Of a stretch of DNA of 54,979 bases, positions 34,090-41,925 are shown piece after piece (the stretch's first letter is position 1; each line of letters starts with the position of its first letter). A program made the translations under genes and the position numbers. The notes under the pieces are model-generated. The model did no database searches. It had not been told where the DNA came from and saw only the letters and a program-made list of their open reading frames with translations. The stretch is from the NCBI GenBank assembly GCA_900550695.1, contig URTF01000003.1, forward strand, positions 1-54,979, given 5' to 3'. The stretch comes from an uncultured Ruminococcus sp. Its GTDB lineage: Bacteria; Bacillota; Clostridia; Oscillospirales; Ruminococcaceae.

Positions 34090-35186
34090 TCAGCCGCAGC
34101 AGTCATTCATACGGTACTCTGCGTTATTCGCTTTTGCCGTTGCTGCGTGAACTTCTTCCTCGGCGAAGTTTTCGCCCTCAGCACTGTAGCTGTCGGGAAC
34201 GCCGTCAAAGAATTTGAACGAGCGCTCGATAAGTGCGTCAACATCTGTTTCAGGTTTGAGGATACCGATATCGTGGAGGTCGTTCGCAACGTTCACGAGT
34301 GCATCGTAGCCGCCCTGAACGCTTGGAATGTACTTGTAGCTTTTAAGTATCTCCGCATTTGCGGCAGCATCACCGCTGACGTATTCGCCCTCGATCTGTA
34401 TTTTTGCTGTTTCTTCGGGGTTAGCGGCAACGAAAGCCGAGCCTTTGAGAACTGCTCTTGTGAAAGCGGCTGCAATGTCGGGGTGCTTTTCGGCAAGCTC
34501 GGAAGAAACAAAGCTTACGCAGCAGTATTCGCTCGCATAAGGCTCGGTCACGGCGGTATCGAGGAGAACTTTAAGACCGTATTCATTTTCTGCGTTCGTT
34601 GCAACGGGATCAGGTGTGGAAATAGCGTCAACTGCGCCGTTGATGAGTGCAACAGGCTGATCGGTGGTGCTGTAAACGGCGAATGAAACCTCGCCCGACT
34701 CAGCGGAGATGTCAACGCCTGCGGCATTGAGCGCACGCTTTGCTGTGATAGCCTCGGAGCTTGCGAGCGAGCTTACACCGATAGTTTTTCCCTTTAGATC
34801 GGCAATGCTTTCAATGCCCGAATCCGCACGGACAAGTATCTTTGTGCAGCCCGTGTGCATACCCGAGGTGATGACCATGTTAAGTCCGTTTTCGATAGGC
34901 TGAATGAACTTTCCGACAAGTCCGAAGCCGCAGTCGATCATTCCCGAGCCGAGAGCTGCCTGAATATCCGAGCCGCCGAAGTCAACTCTTTCCCACTTTA
35001 TGCCCTCTTCGTCAAAGTAGCCTTTTTCCATGCGACCTGGAGAGGAGCATGGCAGAGTGCGCCCTGAACCTCGCCTATTTTGAGTACATATTCGTCATCG
35101 CTGCCGCTGTCTTTCTGCGAGCAGGCTGTAAAGGATAATGCGAGTGCCGCCGAAACGAGAAGTGCGGCGATTTTTCTGAATTTCAT
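34090..35186 (-). pseudogene. NitT/TauT-type substrate-binding protein with a one-base frameshift
   Basis: The signal peptide and lipobox (LSFTACSQ) start at the ATG at 35186 (TTGGAGGAAAG upstream). The N-terminal frame reads to GALCHAPLQVAW and then ends out of frame. The rest of the protein (SsuA/THI5-like) continues in another frame from the ATG at 35031 (MEKGYFDEEGIKWE). Inserting one base between GC and ATGG at about 35032 would join them as LQVAMEKGYF, so a single deletion is the simplest reading. Family: periplasmic binding protein for sulfonate, taurine, nitrate or thiamine-precursor uptake. Last gene of the operon. Confidence 0.82.
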
Positions 35187-35203
35187 ATTCTTTCCTCCAA
35201 TAA

Positions 35204-35983
35204 TTAAATAGTATATTCAACGTCTTTTTCTCTTCCTGCGAAGTTGAGAATTTTGAGGATCTCATTTCGCAGACGGATAAATTCGGGGTTGTTTCTGTCA
35301 CGGGGACTCGAAAGGTGAACGTCAAGAACCTCCTCTATCTTAGCGGGTCGGGGGGACATAACAACTATCTTGTTCGAGAGATAAACGGCTTCGTCAACAT
35401 CGTGAGTTACCATTACCATTGTCATATTCTGCTCAGCTTTTATGCGAAGAAGTTCGTCCTGCATATTCATTCGGGTGAAAGCATCGAGCGCTCCGAGCGG
35501 TTCGTCAAGGAGCAGAGCCTTTGGGTGTCCGATGAGCGCCCTTGCGAGCGAGGCTCTCTGGCACATTCCTCCCGAAAGCTGATGCGGATAGGATCTTTCA
35601 AATCCGCTCAATCCGACAAGGTCAACGAACTCTTTAACGGAATCACGCTTTTCCTTGAAAATATGTCTTGCTTTAAGTCCGAATGAAATGTTGTCGTAAA
35701 TATTCAGCCAAGGGAAAAGGTTCGGATCCTGAAACACAAGTCCTCGGTCATAATTCGGCTTTGTTATCTTTTCACCGTCAAGGAAAACTGCGCCGTCCGT
35801 TGGAGTGTCAAGTCCTGCGAGCAGGCGGAGCATCGTTGATTTTCCGCAGCCTGACGGACCTATAAGGCAGACGAAATCGCCCTGATCTATCTTTAAGTCA
35901 ACGCCGTTGAGAGCGTGAACGATCTCGCCGTCGGGACGCTTGAAATCCTTTTTGACGCCCTTGAATTCAATTGCTCCTACCAT
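35204..35983 (-). CDS. ABC transporter ATPase, SsuB/TauB type
   Basis: 259 residues. Walker A GPSGCGKST, Q-loop FQDPNLFPW, signature QLSGGMCQRASLARAL, Walker B LLLDEPLGALD and H-loop VTHDVDEAV are all intact. Overlaps the permease gene by 7 bp. Energises uptake together with the upstream permease and the frameshifted binding protein. Confidence 0.93.
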   Translation of the reverse strand: MVGAIEFKGVKKDFKRPDGEIVHALNGVDLKIDQGDFVCLIGPSGCGKSTMLRLLAGLDTPTDGAVFLDGEKITKPNYDRGLVFQDPNLFPWLNIYDNISFGLKARHIFKEKRDSVKEFVDLVGLSGFERSYPHQLSGGMCQRASLARALIGHPKALLLDEPLGALDAFTRMNMQDELLRIKAEQNMTMVMVTHDVDEAVYLSNKIVVMSPRPAKIEEVLDVHLSSPRDRNNPEFIRLRNEILKILNFAGREKDVEYTI

Positions 35984-36939
35984 TTGATAACTCCCTTCTG
36001 CCAGAGCAGTACCTTATCTCTTACCTTGAAAAGAATGGTTATAACAAGATAGAAAAGCACTGCGATAACGATAAGTCCTGCGTAAACATTGGCATAGCAC
36101 ATCATTTCTTTCTGCCAGTTGACGTACCAGCCCATACCGTACTTTGCGCCGATCATTTCAGCCGTCATAAGTGTTACGAACGATGAGCAGATACCGTTGA
36201 AAAGTCCGAGGAAGATGCTTGGCATTGCCGCAGGAACGCCGACCTTGAAAATTTTCCAGAAGTGGTTTGCGCCGAGCGTTGATGCTACTTCAAAGTAGGA
36301 ATTTTTTACGTTTGAAATGCCGCTTGAGGTGAGAACGACTGTCGGAAACCATACCGAAATGCCGATGATGAATGCGCTTGCGGCTCTTGCTGTCGGGAAA
36401 ACGAGAAGAAAGATCGGTATCCAAGCGGTCGAGGGGATAGGTCCGAGGATACGGACGAGCGGATTTATCCAGTAGCTGAGAGTGCTGCTGAAGCCGATGC
36501 CGACACCCATAAGGAAGCCAACGATAAGTCCTCCGAAAACGCCTGCCAGAAGTATTCCCGATGAGTAGCCGACACACTTTAAAATAAGCTCGCTGTCCTC
36601 GAAAAGCGTTCCGAAAACACGGTCAAGGGACGGAAAATAAAGCGTCGGGAGAAGTGCGGTCTTGACAGTTACGATGTTTAAAATATTCAGCGCAAGGAAA
36701 ACTCCTGCGAGGAAAGGAGCTCTGTAAAAAAGCATATCCTTGTCGGATTTTTCGCCCTTTCTGAAATGATTTGCGAGCGCCGCAATGAAATACACGGCGG
36801 TAACTACGATTATGAGCCACGCAAAGTATGGGTGCTTTGCGGCTTGGTGTTTAGATGAATCGGGGACAGCGACAGCAACTATTTCTGCGGCTGCGGCGGA
36901 AAGAAGAAGTATCCCCGAACGGAACAAGGTCTTTTTCAT
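35977..36939 (-). CDS. ABC transporter permease, SsuC/TauC type
   Basis: 320 residues, multiple membrane helices. An N-terminal extension with two helices (about 1-60) precedes the usual NitT/TauT permease core. The ATPase-docking loop is YFEVASTLGANHFWKIFKVG near residue 218, followed by VPAAMPSIFLGL. Forms the channel of the same transporter. Confidence 0.9.
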   Translation of the reverse strand: MKKTLFRSGILLLSAAAAEIVAVAVPDSSKHQAAKHPYFAWLIIVVTAVYFIAALANHFRKGEKSDKDMLFYRAPFLAGVFLALNILNIVTVKTALLPTLYFPSLDRVFGTLFEDSELILKCVGYSSGILLAGVFGGLIVGFLMGVGIGFSSTLSYWINPLVRILGPIPSTAWIPIFLLVFPTARAASAFIIGISVWFPTVVLTSSGISNVKNSYFEVASTLGANHFWKIFKVGVPAAMPSIFLGLFNGICSSFVTLMTAEMIGAKYGMGWYVNWQKEMMCYANVYAGLIVIAVLFYLVITILFKVRDKVLLWQKGVIKW

Positions 36940-36977
36940 TGAAGTTTCCTTTCGTTCTTTGTACTTTATTTTGGCAG

Positions 36978-37679
36978 TTACTTTATATTGCCAACCTTGC
37001 TGTCGCCGAAATCGGGTTCCTCGCCGACGGGAGCGAGCAGCAGCTTTTTATAGTAAGCTCTCGCCTGATAAAGTGCGCCGACAGGGTTGTGAGCGAGAAC
37101 TCGGTCTTTCGTGACAAGGGTAGTCGTGATGCCGTTTGCGTATTTGTAGAAAAGGCTGTCATGACCGACGCAAAGTCCGACTACAACGTTGAGGTCGGTC
37201 TTTTGCTTGTTGAGGAGCTTTGCCTGCATGATAGGGTTGCACATTACCTTGCCCGTTACGCAGGTGTATTCCTCGGCAACGCCGATATCTGTCTTGTTCA
37301 CCGAGCCGACCTTACAGCCGATGCCGTAGACTTCAAAACCGTTGAGCTTCAGGATCCTTGCAAAGATGCGGCTTTCCTCGATAAGACCAACGCAGGTCGC
37401 AATGCCGATCTTCTTTGCGCCTATCTTGTGTGCGAACTCGATTATCTCTTCAACTCGGGTGTATTTTCCGTAGAAACCGCCCTCGACCTCGGCTGAGGCA
37501 ATAGCGATCTTGCGGTTTGTGCGGTTCTTTATGTAGAGGTCTGTGACTTCGTTTATCTCCTCATCGGTGAGAGCCGCTGTCGGGCAGAACTCGGGGTAAT
37601 TGCCGTTTCTTTTAAGGCAGTTGAGAACGCCGCAGTCCGTGCAGCTATGGGAGCAGGTCGGGATTTTTTCGTCAGACAT
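36978..37679 (-). CDS. DUF1847 Cys-rich protein
   Basis: 233 residues from the ATG at 37679 (AAAAGGAGAAAAATT upstream). The N-terminus holds a Cys cluster C9, C13, C16, C21, C32, suggesting a metal or Fe-S site. The body has GAKKIGIATCVGLIEESRIF and NVVVGLCVGHDSLFYKY, typical of DUF1847 proteins. No known reaction. First structural gene of the NitT/TauT-type operon and directly behind the attenuator, so its job is probably tied to metabolism of the transported compound. Confidence 0.82.
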   Translation of the reverse strand: MSDEKIPTCSHSCTDCGVLNCLKRNGNYPEFCPTAALTDEEINEVTDLYIKNRTNRKIAIASAEVEGGFYGKYTRVEEIIEFAHKIGAKKIGIATCVGLIEESRIFARILKLNGFEVYGIGCKVGSVNKTDIGVAEEYTCVTGKVMCNPIMQAKLLNKQKTDLNVVVGLCVGHDSLFYKYANGITTTLVTKDRVLAHNPVGALYQARAYYKKLLLAPVGEEPDFGDSKVGNIK

Positions 37680-37698
37680 AATTTTTCTCCTTTTCAAT

Positions 37699-37730
37699 AA
37701 AAAAGCGCAGCATTTCATCATTGCTGCGCA
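37699..37730 (-). terminator. Attenuator terminator in the leader of the DUF1847-ABC operon
   Basis: GCGCAGCA / TGCTGCGC (37729-37722 with 37712-37705), 9-nt loop, six T at 37704-37699. It stands about 20 bp before the DUF1847 start codon and overlaps nothing translated, so it can stop transcription before the operon. Confidence 0.85.
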
Positions 37731-37761
37731 TAATTCCACAATATTTTCATCGGACGGAGCG

Positions 37762-37848
37762 TCACATTCGGAATACAAAGGCGCAGGGCAGTTTTTTATC
37801 CATACAGTTCATACAGCTTCTACAGCACATCATATTTAAGCAAAGCAT
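37762..37848 (-). CDS. Cys/Met-rich leader peptide (candidate attenuation peptide)
   Basis: 28 codons from the ATG at 37848, with AAAGGAG nine bases upstream, to TGA at 37764-37762. Six Cys (3, 8, 9, 12, 15, 22) and six Met (1, 6, 7, 13, 16, 28); the core is MMCCRSCMNCM. It lies between the promoter and the attenuator. Codons 20-23 carry CTGCGC (37786-37781), complementary to GCGCAG of the terminator's 5' arm. Layout matches amino-acid attenuators: a ribosome stalled at Cys or Met codons would free CTGCGC to block the terminator. Alternative: a metal-binding peptide resembling the DUF1847 N-terminus. Confidence 0.6.
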   Translation of the reverse strand: MLCLNMMCCRSCMNCMDKKLPCAFVFRM

Positions 37849-37919
37849 CTGCGTTCTCTCCTTTATACAAGCACTCCTATATAACATATTAACTTTATAT
37901 GTTTTGTAGGTATGGCTTT

Positions 37920-37947
37920 ATTATAGCATATAATTTCGATTTGTCAA
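37920..37947 (-). promoter_or_regulatory. Promoter of the DUF1847-ABC operon
   Basis: Minus strand: TTGACA (37947-37942), 16 bp, TATAAT (37925-37920), giving a leader of about 230 nt before the first structural gene. Confidence 0.8.
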
Positions 37948-38089
37948 GGATTTTTTAGGGAAAATATTTGGGTAAAATAACATTTTGTTTAAATCATACA
38001 AAATACAAGTGAAATAGTAGGTATTTATATTGAACTTTTATGTGAAGTGGACTTTTTTCAAAAAAAGTGATAAGATTATCAAAAAGGTA

Positions 38090-38120
38090 TTGACTTTGAC
38101 GTTACGTTATAGTGTAAGAT
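38090..38120 (+). promoter_or_regulatory. MerR-type promoter with 19-bp spacer
   Basis: TTGACT (38090-38095), 19-bp spacer, TAAGAT (38115-38120). The spacer holds an imperfect dyad around GACGTTACGTTATAG. The long spacer is the hallmark of MerR-activated promoters, so the gene is probably self-regulated. Confidence 0.7.
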
Positions 38121-38143
38121 AGTGTTCAAGGGAGGAAGATAAT

Positions 38144-38878
38144 ATGAATATGCAGATAAAGGAATTCGCAAAGCTCACGGGAGTGACCGTGCGCGCGCTT
38201 CACTATTATGATGAGATCGGACTGCTGAAACCGTCCTCTGTTGACGAACAGAACGGCTATCGTTTCTATGATGAGCGCTGTTTTGAACGAATGCAGGAGA
38301 TCTTATTCTACCGCGAGCTTGATTTTCCGCTGAAAGAAATTCGGACGATACTATCCTCTCCCGAATATGACAAAAAAACAGCGCTAAAGGGTCAGAAACG
38401 GCTGCTTATACTGAAAAAAGAGCGGCTCGAACGGCTCATATCGGCGCTTGACGATGCGATGAAAGGAGAAAAAATTACTATGAACGCATTTGATAACAGT
38501 GAGTTTGAGGCGCAGCGTGAAAAATACGCTGCCGAGGCAAAGAAAAAATGGGGCGAAACCGCCGCTTACAAGGAATTCGCCGAAAAGAACCATACAGAGG
38601 AACAGCAGAACGCAGCTTTTTCGGGTATGGAAAATCTTATGTCGGAATTTGCGGAATGTAAAAACAGCGGCGCATCTCCCGACAGCGAAAAGGCACAGGC
38701 TTTGGTGAAGAAATGGCAGGACTTTATTACCGAGAATTTCTACACCTGCACGAAAGAGATACTTTCTGGACTTGGCGAAATGTACGCCGCTGACGAACGC
38801 TTTGCTGCAAACATTGACAAGCACGGCGACGGCACGGCTGAATTTATGTGCGATGCGATAAGAGTTTACTGCGGCTGA
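38144..38878 (+). CDS. MerR-family regulator with TipAS-like domain
   Basis: 244 residues, GGGAGG upstream. N-terminal MerR HTH (IKEFAKLTGVTVRALHYYDE, 5-24, and ENGYRFYDE-like wing NGYRFYDERCFERMQEIL), a dimerisation coiled coil about 80-110, and a C-terminal helical TipAS domain about 120-240 (ANIDKHGDGTAEFMCDAIRV near the end). Known: TipA-type regulators bind drugs or other small molecules through TipAS and activate their own promoter. No efflux gene is adjacent. Confidence 0.9.
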   Translation: MNMQIKEFAKLTGVTVRALHYYDEIGLLKPSSVDEQNGYRFYDERCFERMQEILFYRELDFPLKEIRTILSSPEYDKKTALKGQKRLLILKKERLERLISALDDAMKGEKITMNAFDNSEFEAQREKYAAEAKKKWGETAAYKEFAEKNHTEEQQNAAFSGMENLMSEFAECKNSGASPDSEKAQALVKKWQDFITENFYTCTKEILSGLGEMYAADERFAANIDKHGDGTAEFMCDAIRVYCG

Positions 38879-38913
38879 AAAATCCCTCCTGTATTTTATA
38901 TGGGAGGGTTTTT
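38877..38913 (+). terminator. Terminator of the merR-like gene
   Basis: AAAATCCCTCC / GGGAGGGTTTT with five T. Confidence 0.8.
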
Positions 38914-38981
38914 AGCTGTCAGCATACCTTTTGGACAATATGATATGATACAATTAAGAAAAATAGAAAGGATATGGTAAA

Positions 38982-39761
38982 ATGAAAGGATCAAAGTTTT
39001 CGATAATTGCGATGATGCTTACAGCGGCAATGCTTACAGCCTGCGGAAGTGGTGAAGACAACAGCGTGAGTGTGGCAGAAACAGACGAAGTGACCGTTTC
39101 CGAAAGTGCGGCGGCTGAAACTGAAACTACAGCATCGGAAACGCAGGCTGTCAGAACGAAACTTACCGATATTGTCGGTGACAGATACGATTGGCTTGAA
39201 AATCGATATGCGTATGTGAGCTGCGCAGATATCACAAGATCGCAGCGAATTGAGCTGATAAGTGATATTATATACTGCGATGAGATGTTGTCATTAACAT
39301 CGGGTATGGATCTTTCCGATTTTTGCGCAGATGACTATATACTTGAAACGGTTTATGAAAATGAAGTTGAATATCATGCGGTATATAACAATGTTGCTGC
39401 TGATCTTGATGAAGTGTATAATGCTGCAAGAAAATGTATGACTGAATCATGGGTTTCAGATGATGAACTTAAAGATATAATGTTTTCTGGAGATGAACCG
39501 AGGCTTAAAATGATTGACGGCAAGCTTGCAGTTCGTATCGTTTATCCGATTCAAAAAAAGAGCCTGTATCTTGATTATGAGAATGCAGGTGTTATTTCAT
39601 ACAGTGATACAAGTGCGGTCGTTTGGATAGCTAACAAAAATCGCTTTGATTATGGCGGAACGGTGGAGGAATATCACATGGAAAGGAACAGTACTGATGA
39701 AATGTGGAAACTGAATTATTTTGAAAATACCGCTAATAAAATAGAATACGAAGAAAATTAA
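38982..39761 (+). CDS. Lipoprotein of unknown function
   Basis: 259 residues; AGAAAGGAT precedes the ATG. Signal peptide with lipobox MLTACGS, then an acidic Ser/Thr/Glu linker (about 22-58) and an alpha-beta domain with no recognised family (VGDRYDWLENRYAYVSCADI at its start; FDYGGTVEEYHMERNSTDEM near its end). Predicted to be anchored outside the membrane. Mono-cistronic with a very strong terminator. Confidence 0.75.
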   Translation: MKGSKFSIIAMMLTAAMLTACGSGEDNSVSVAETDEVTVSESAAAETETTASETQAVRTKLTDIVGDRYDWLENRYAYVSCADITRSQRIELISDIIYCDEMLSLTSGMDLSDFCADDYILETVYENEVEYHAVYNNVAADLDEVYNAARKCMTESWVSDDELKDIMFSGDEPRLKMIDGKLAVRIVYPIQKKSLYLDYENAGVISYSDTSAVVWIANKNRFDYGGTVEEYHMERNSTDEMWKLNYFENTANKIEYEEN

Positions 39762-39777
39762 AAAATCAAACAATCAG

Positions 39778-39830
39778 ACAGCGTTCTTCTCAATGTTCAG
39801 TTTTTGAACATTGAGAAGAACGCTGTTTTT
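39778..39830 (+). terminator. Very strong terminator (21-bp perfect stem)
   Basis: Arms 39778-39798 and 39806-39826 pair perfectly around a 7-nt loop, followed by TTTT. Confidence 0.88.
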
Positions 39831-39868
39831 AGCGCTAAAAAAGAAAACCACTCTCTGTGGTTTCTAAT

Positions 39869-39982
39869 ACTAAACACCAATAAAATAAAGGAAAAAATCT
39901 GCGCCGAAATCCAATATAAACCTGTTAAAAACAGCTGCGAGATTATCGGTTTGGTTTTTCCGAATTTTAAAAGGTGTTTTGT
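39869..39982. repeat. Terminator-like inverted-repeat element, 114-bp copy
   Basis: ACTAAACACCAATAAAATA...GGTGTTTTGT, flanked by AT on both sides, same orientation as the copy at 46181. It has an extra 16 bp or so in the middle (CCTGTTAAAAACAGC, itself a small hairpin). Confidence 0.78.
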
Positions 39983-39990
39983 ATAAAAAG

Positions 39991-40057
39991 TTGATTTTCT
40001 GCCGAAAATGCTGTATAATTGTACCCATAAAAAACAGAAACTCCCGTTGTGGTTTTC
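39991..40057 (+). promoter_or_regulatory. Promoter and 5'-UTR hairpin of the HPP-like membrane protein
   Basis: TTGATT (39991-39996), 17 bp, TATAAT (40014-40019). The leader then contains CTCCCGT / ACGGGAG (about 40032-40057) just before the ribosome site AAAGGGG. The hairpin may modulate translation; no known riboswitch class is recognised. Confidence 0.6.
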
Positions 40058-40088
40058 TATACGGGAGCTGAAATAAAGGGGTACTGAT

Positions 40089-41024
40089 ATGACAAAGCCG
40101 GAAAAGATACTGCCTGCCGCACTCGCTGTTCTGACAGTTATGCTTATGACAGCCGCAGCGGAGCTTTCGGGCGAAAAGGAGATACTTTTCCCTGAAATTG
40201 CGGCTATAGCGGCAGGTGCGCTCATTGCACCGAAATTCGCTTGGAAAACGAGCAAGCTGCGGCTGTTTGTGCTGATATGCATAGGTTCGGTGATGGGACT
40301 GCTCATTTCAATGTTTGTTCCGTTTTCAGTAAGTGTGAAGCTTTGCATTGCGTTTCTGGCGGCTTCACTGCTGTTCAGGTTTTCGGGAACGACCTTTGCG
40401 CCCGTTATCTCGTCCGTTGTTCTGCCCGTTATGCTCGGGACGGATTCGGCGATATATCCGATAGCGGCGGCTGTGCTGACGCTTCTTATACTTATGGAAA
40501 GACTGCTTATTGAGAAGCTTGGGATAGCCGAAAAATCGGAGTTTTCGCCCGAACCGATGCCCGATAAAAATGCCATTATCCCGCTTGCGGCAAGGTGGAT
40601 TGTTGGCAGCATTGCGATATTTTTGGCTGTCGGAAACGGGTTCGGATATGCCGCTGCACCGCCGCTGCTCGTAGCGTTTACCGAGTTTTGCCGAAAGGAT
40701 TCTGCGGTGCGGAAAAGACCCGTTTCAATAACGCTTCTGATAGTCGGCTGTGCGCTTGTCGGGGCAGTGTGCAGGCTTGTTTTTACGCTGCTCGGGTGGA
40801 AAATGTTTATTGCGGCAGGAGTGACAATGTTCATTGTCTGCATAATTATGAAGTCGGCGAAGCTGTTCGTTCCGCCTGCTGCTGCGCTGTCCGTGCTGGC
40901 GTTTCTCATACCCGAAGAAGCGGTCGTTACATACCCTTTGCAGATAGCGGCAGGAACGGTATTTTTCGTTTTGGCGGGAAGGATTATCGGGAAAATATCC
41001 GAACTACGAACGTCTGAACGCTGA
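40089..41024 (+). CDS. Polytopic membrane protein, HPP-like
   Basis: 311 residues with about nine to ten hydrophobic segments arranged as two similar halves (EIAAIAAGALIAPKFAW in the first, PPLLVAFTEFCRKDSAVRK in the second). A VPPAAALSVLAFLIPEE stretch near the end recalls the HPP family, but the His of HPP is Val. Likely inner-membrane, transport role unknown. Its 3' end overlaps the convergent araC-type gene by 21 bp. Confidence 0.65.
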   Translation: MTKPEKILPAALAVLTVMLMTAAAELSGEKEILFPEIAAIAAGALIAPKFAWKTSKLRLFVLICIGSVMGLLISMFVPFSVSVKLCIAFLAASLLFRFSGTTFAPVISSVVLPVMLGTDSAIYPIAAAVLTLLILMERLLIEKLGIAEKSEFSPEPMPDKNAIIPLAARWIVGSIAIFLAVGNGFGYAAAPPLLVAFTEFCRKDSAVRKRPVSITLLIVGCALVGAVCRLVFTLLGWKMFIAAGVTMFIVCIIMKSAKLFVPPAAALSVLAFLIPEEAVVTYPLQIAAGTVFFVLAGRIIGKISELRTSER

Positions 41025-41810
41025 CGGCGTCATTCCTTCATAACGCTTGAAAAGCTTGCAGAAATAGCTTGCTGTGCAGAAGCCGACTTCCTCGGAAATG
41101 TCCTCGATGCCTTTGTTCGTGCTGACAAGAAGCTCCTTTGCGGCTTGTATTCGGCGCTTTGCGATGTATTCCATCGGACGTGAAGCCAAAGTGTTCTTGA
41201 AAAGCAGACATAGATACTGCTTTGACACGCCCGAAACAGCGCAGAGATCGTCCATAGTTATTTCCGATGCGAAGTTGAAATTGATATAGTCAACGGCTTT
41301 CATAAGTGCGGAATTAGGTGCGCCCGAAGCTGTTTCTGATGATATCAGACGATAGAACTCAATAAGAAAATCATACAAGAAGCCCGATGCGCGGTAGTTA
41401 CCGAAAACGGAATCCGCGCGGAGGGCTTCGTGCATTTTTCGGAAGATATGTTCAAGCATTTTCGTTTCGGAAAGAGGGAAGATGCTCGGCTCTGTCAGTC
41501 CGAAATGCCGCAGGATACCGTCCGAAGCATACCCCGAGGGAACTATCCAATGTATGTCCCAGATATCCTCGTTCGGAAAGTACTCGTGCGGATAAAATTC
41601 AGGCAGGAACAAGGCTGTGTTGGGTGGGATAATGTGAGTTTCACCGTCAATGAGCAGAGTTCCGCTGCCCTTTGTGCAGTAGAGTATCTGTGGATTGGGG
41701 TAACCCTCCGTTCGGACGATGTGATCCTGACAGTGCTGCTGTCCCATATTCAGAAGAAAAAGCGGAAGCTCCTTTTCATCACGCAGGATAGGATAGTCAC
41801 AGAAGAACAA
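41004..41810 (-). CDS. AraC-family regulator of the lacZ-GH5 genes
   Basis: 268 residues from a TTG start at 41810, with GGAGG ten bases upstream. N-terminal cupin (PQILYCTKGSGTLLIDGETH, then IIPPNTALFLPEFYPHEYFP) and two C-terminal HTHs about 165-265 (ITMDDLCAVSGVSKQYLCLL; IEDISEEVGFCTASYFCKLF). Divergent from the beta-galactosidase gene, so it probably controls it. The sensed sugar is unknown. Confidence 0.88.
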   Translation of the reverse strand: MFFCDYPILRDEKELPLFLLNMGQQHCQDHIVRTEGYPNPQILYCTKGSGTLLIDGETHIIPPNTALFLPEFYPHEYFPNEDIWDIHWIVPSGYASDGILRHFGLTEPSIFPLSETKMLEHIFRKMHEALRADSVFGNYRASGFLYDFLIEFYRLISSETASGAPNSALMKAVDYINFNFASEITMDDLCAVSGVSKQYLCLLFKNTLASRPMEYIAKRRIQAAKELLVSTNKGIEDISEEVGFCTASYFCKLFKRYEGMTPSAFRRS

Positions 41811-41860
41811 AATATTTTTTCCTCCATATTCATATTGTTATAATTTTATAATATCATCTA

Positions 41861-41889
41861 TTGACGGCAAAGTCAAGATGTGTTAAAAT
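41861..41889 (+). promoter_or_regulatory. Promoter of the lacZ-GH5 operon
   Basis: TTGACG (41861-41866), 17 bp, TAAAAT (41884-41889). Confidence 0.7.
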
Positions 41890-41925
41890 GTATTCAACAT
41901 CATACAACGAAAGGAACGGCTGAAT

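Noticed and set aside
34066..34686. 206-codon frame on the plus strand
   Set aside because: Antisense shadow of the substrate-binding protein gene.
37680..37778. In-frame upstream extension of the DUF1847 gene
   Set aside because: It would translate through the terminator hairpin; the strong ribosome site just before 37679 fixes the start there.
39797..40909. 370-codon frame on the minus strand
   Set aside because: Antisense to the HPP-like membrane protein and running through a repeat element; no motif or start signal.
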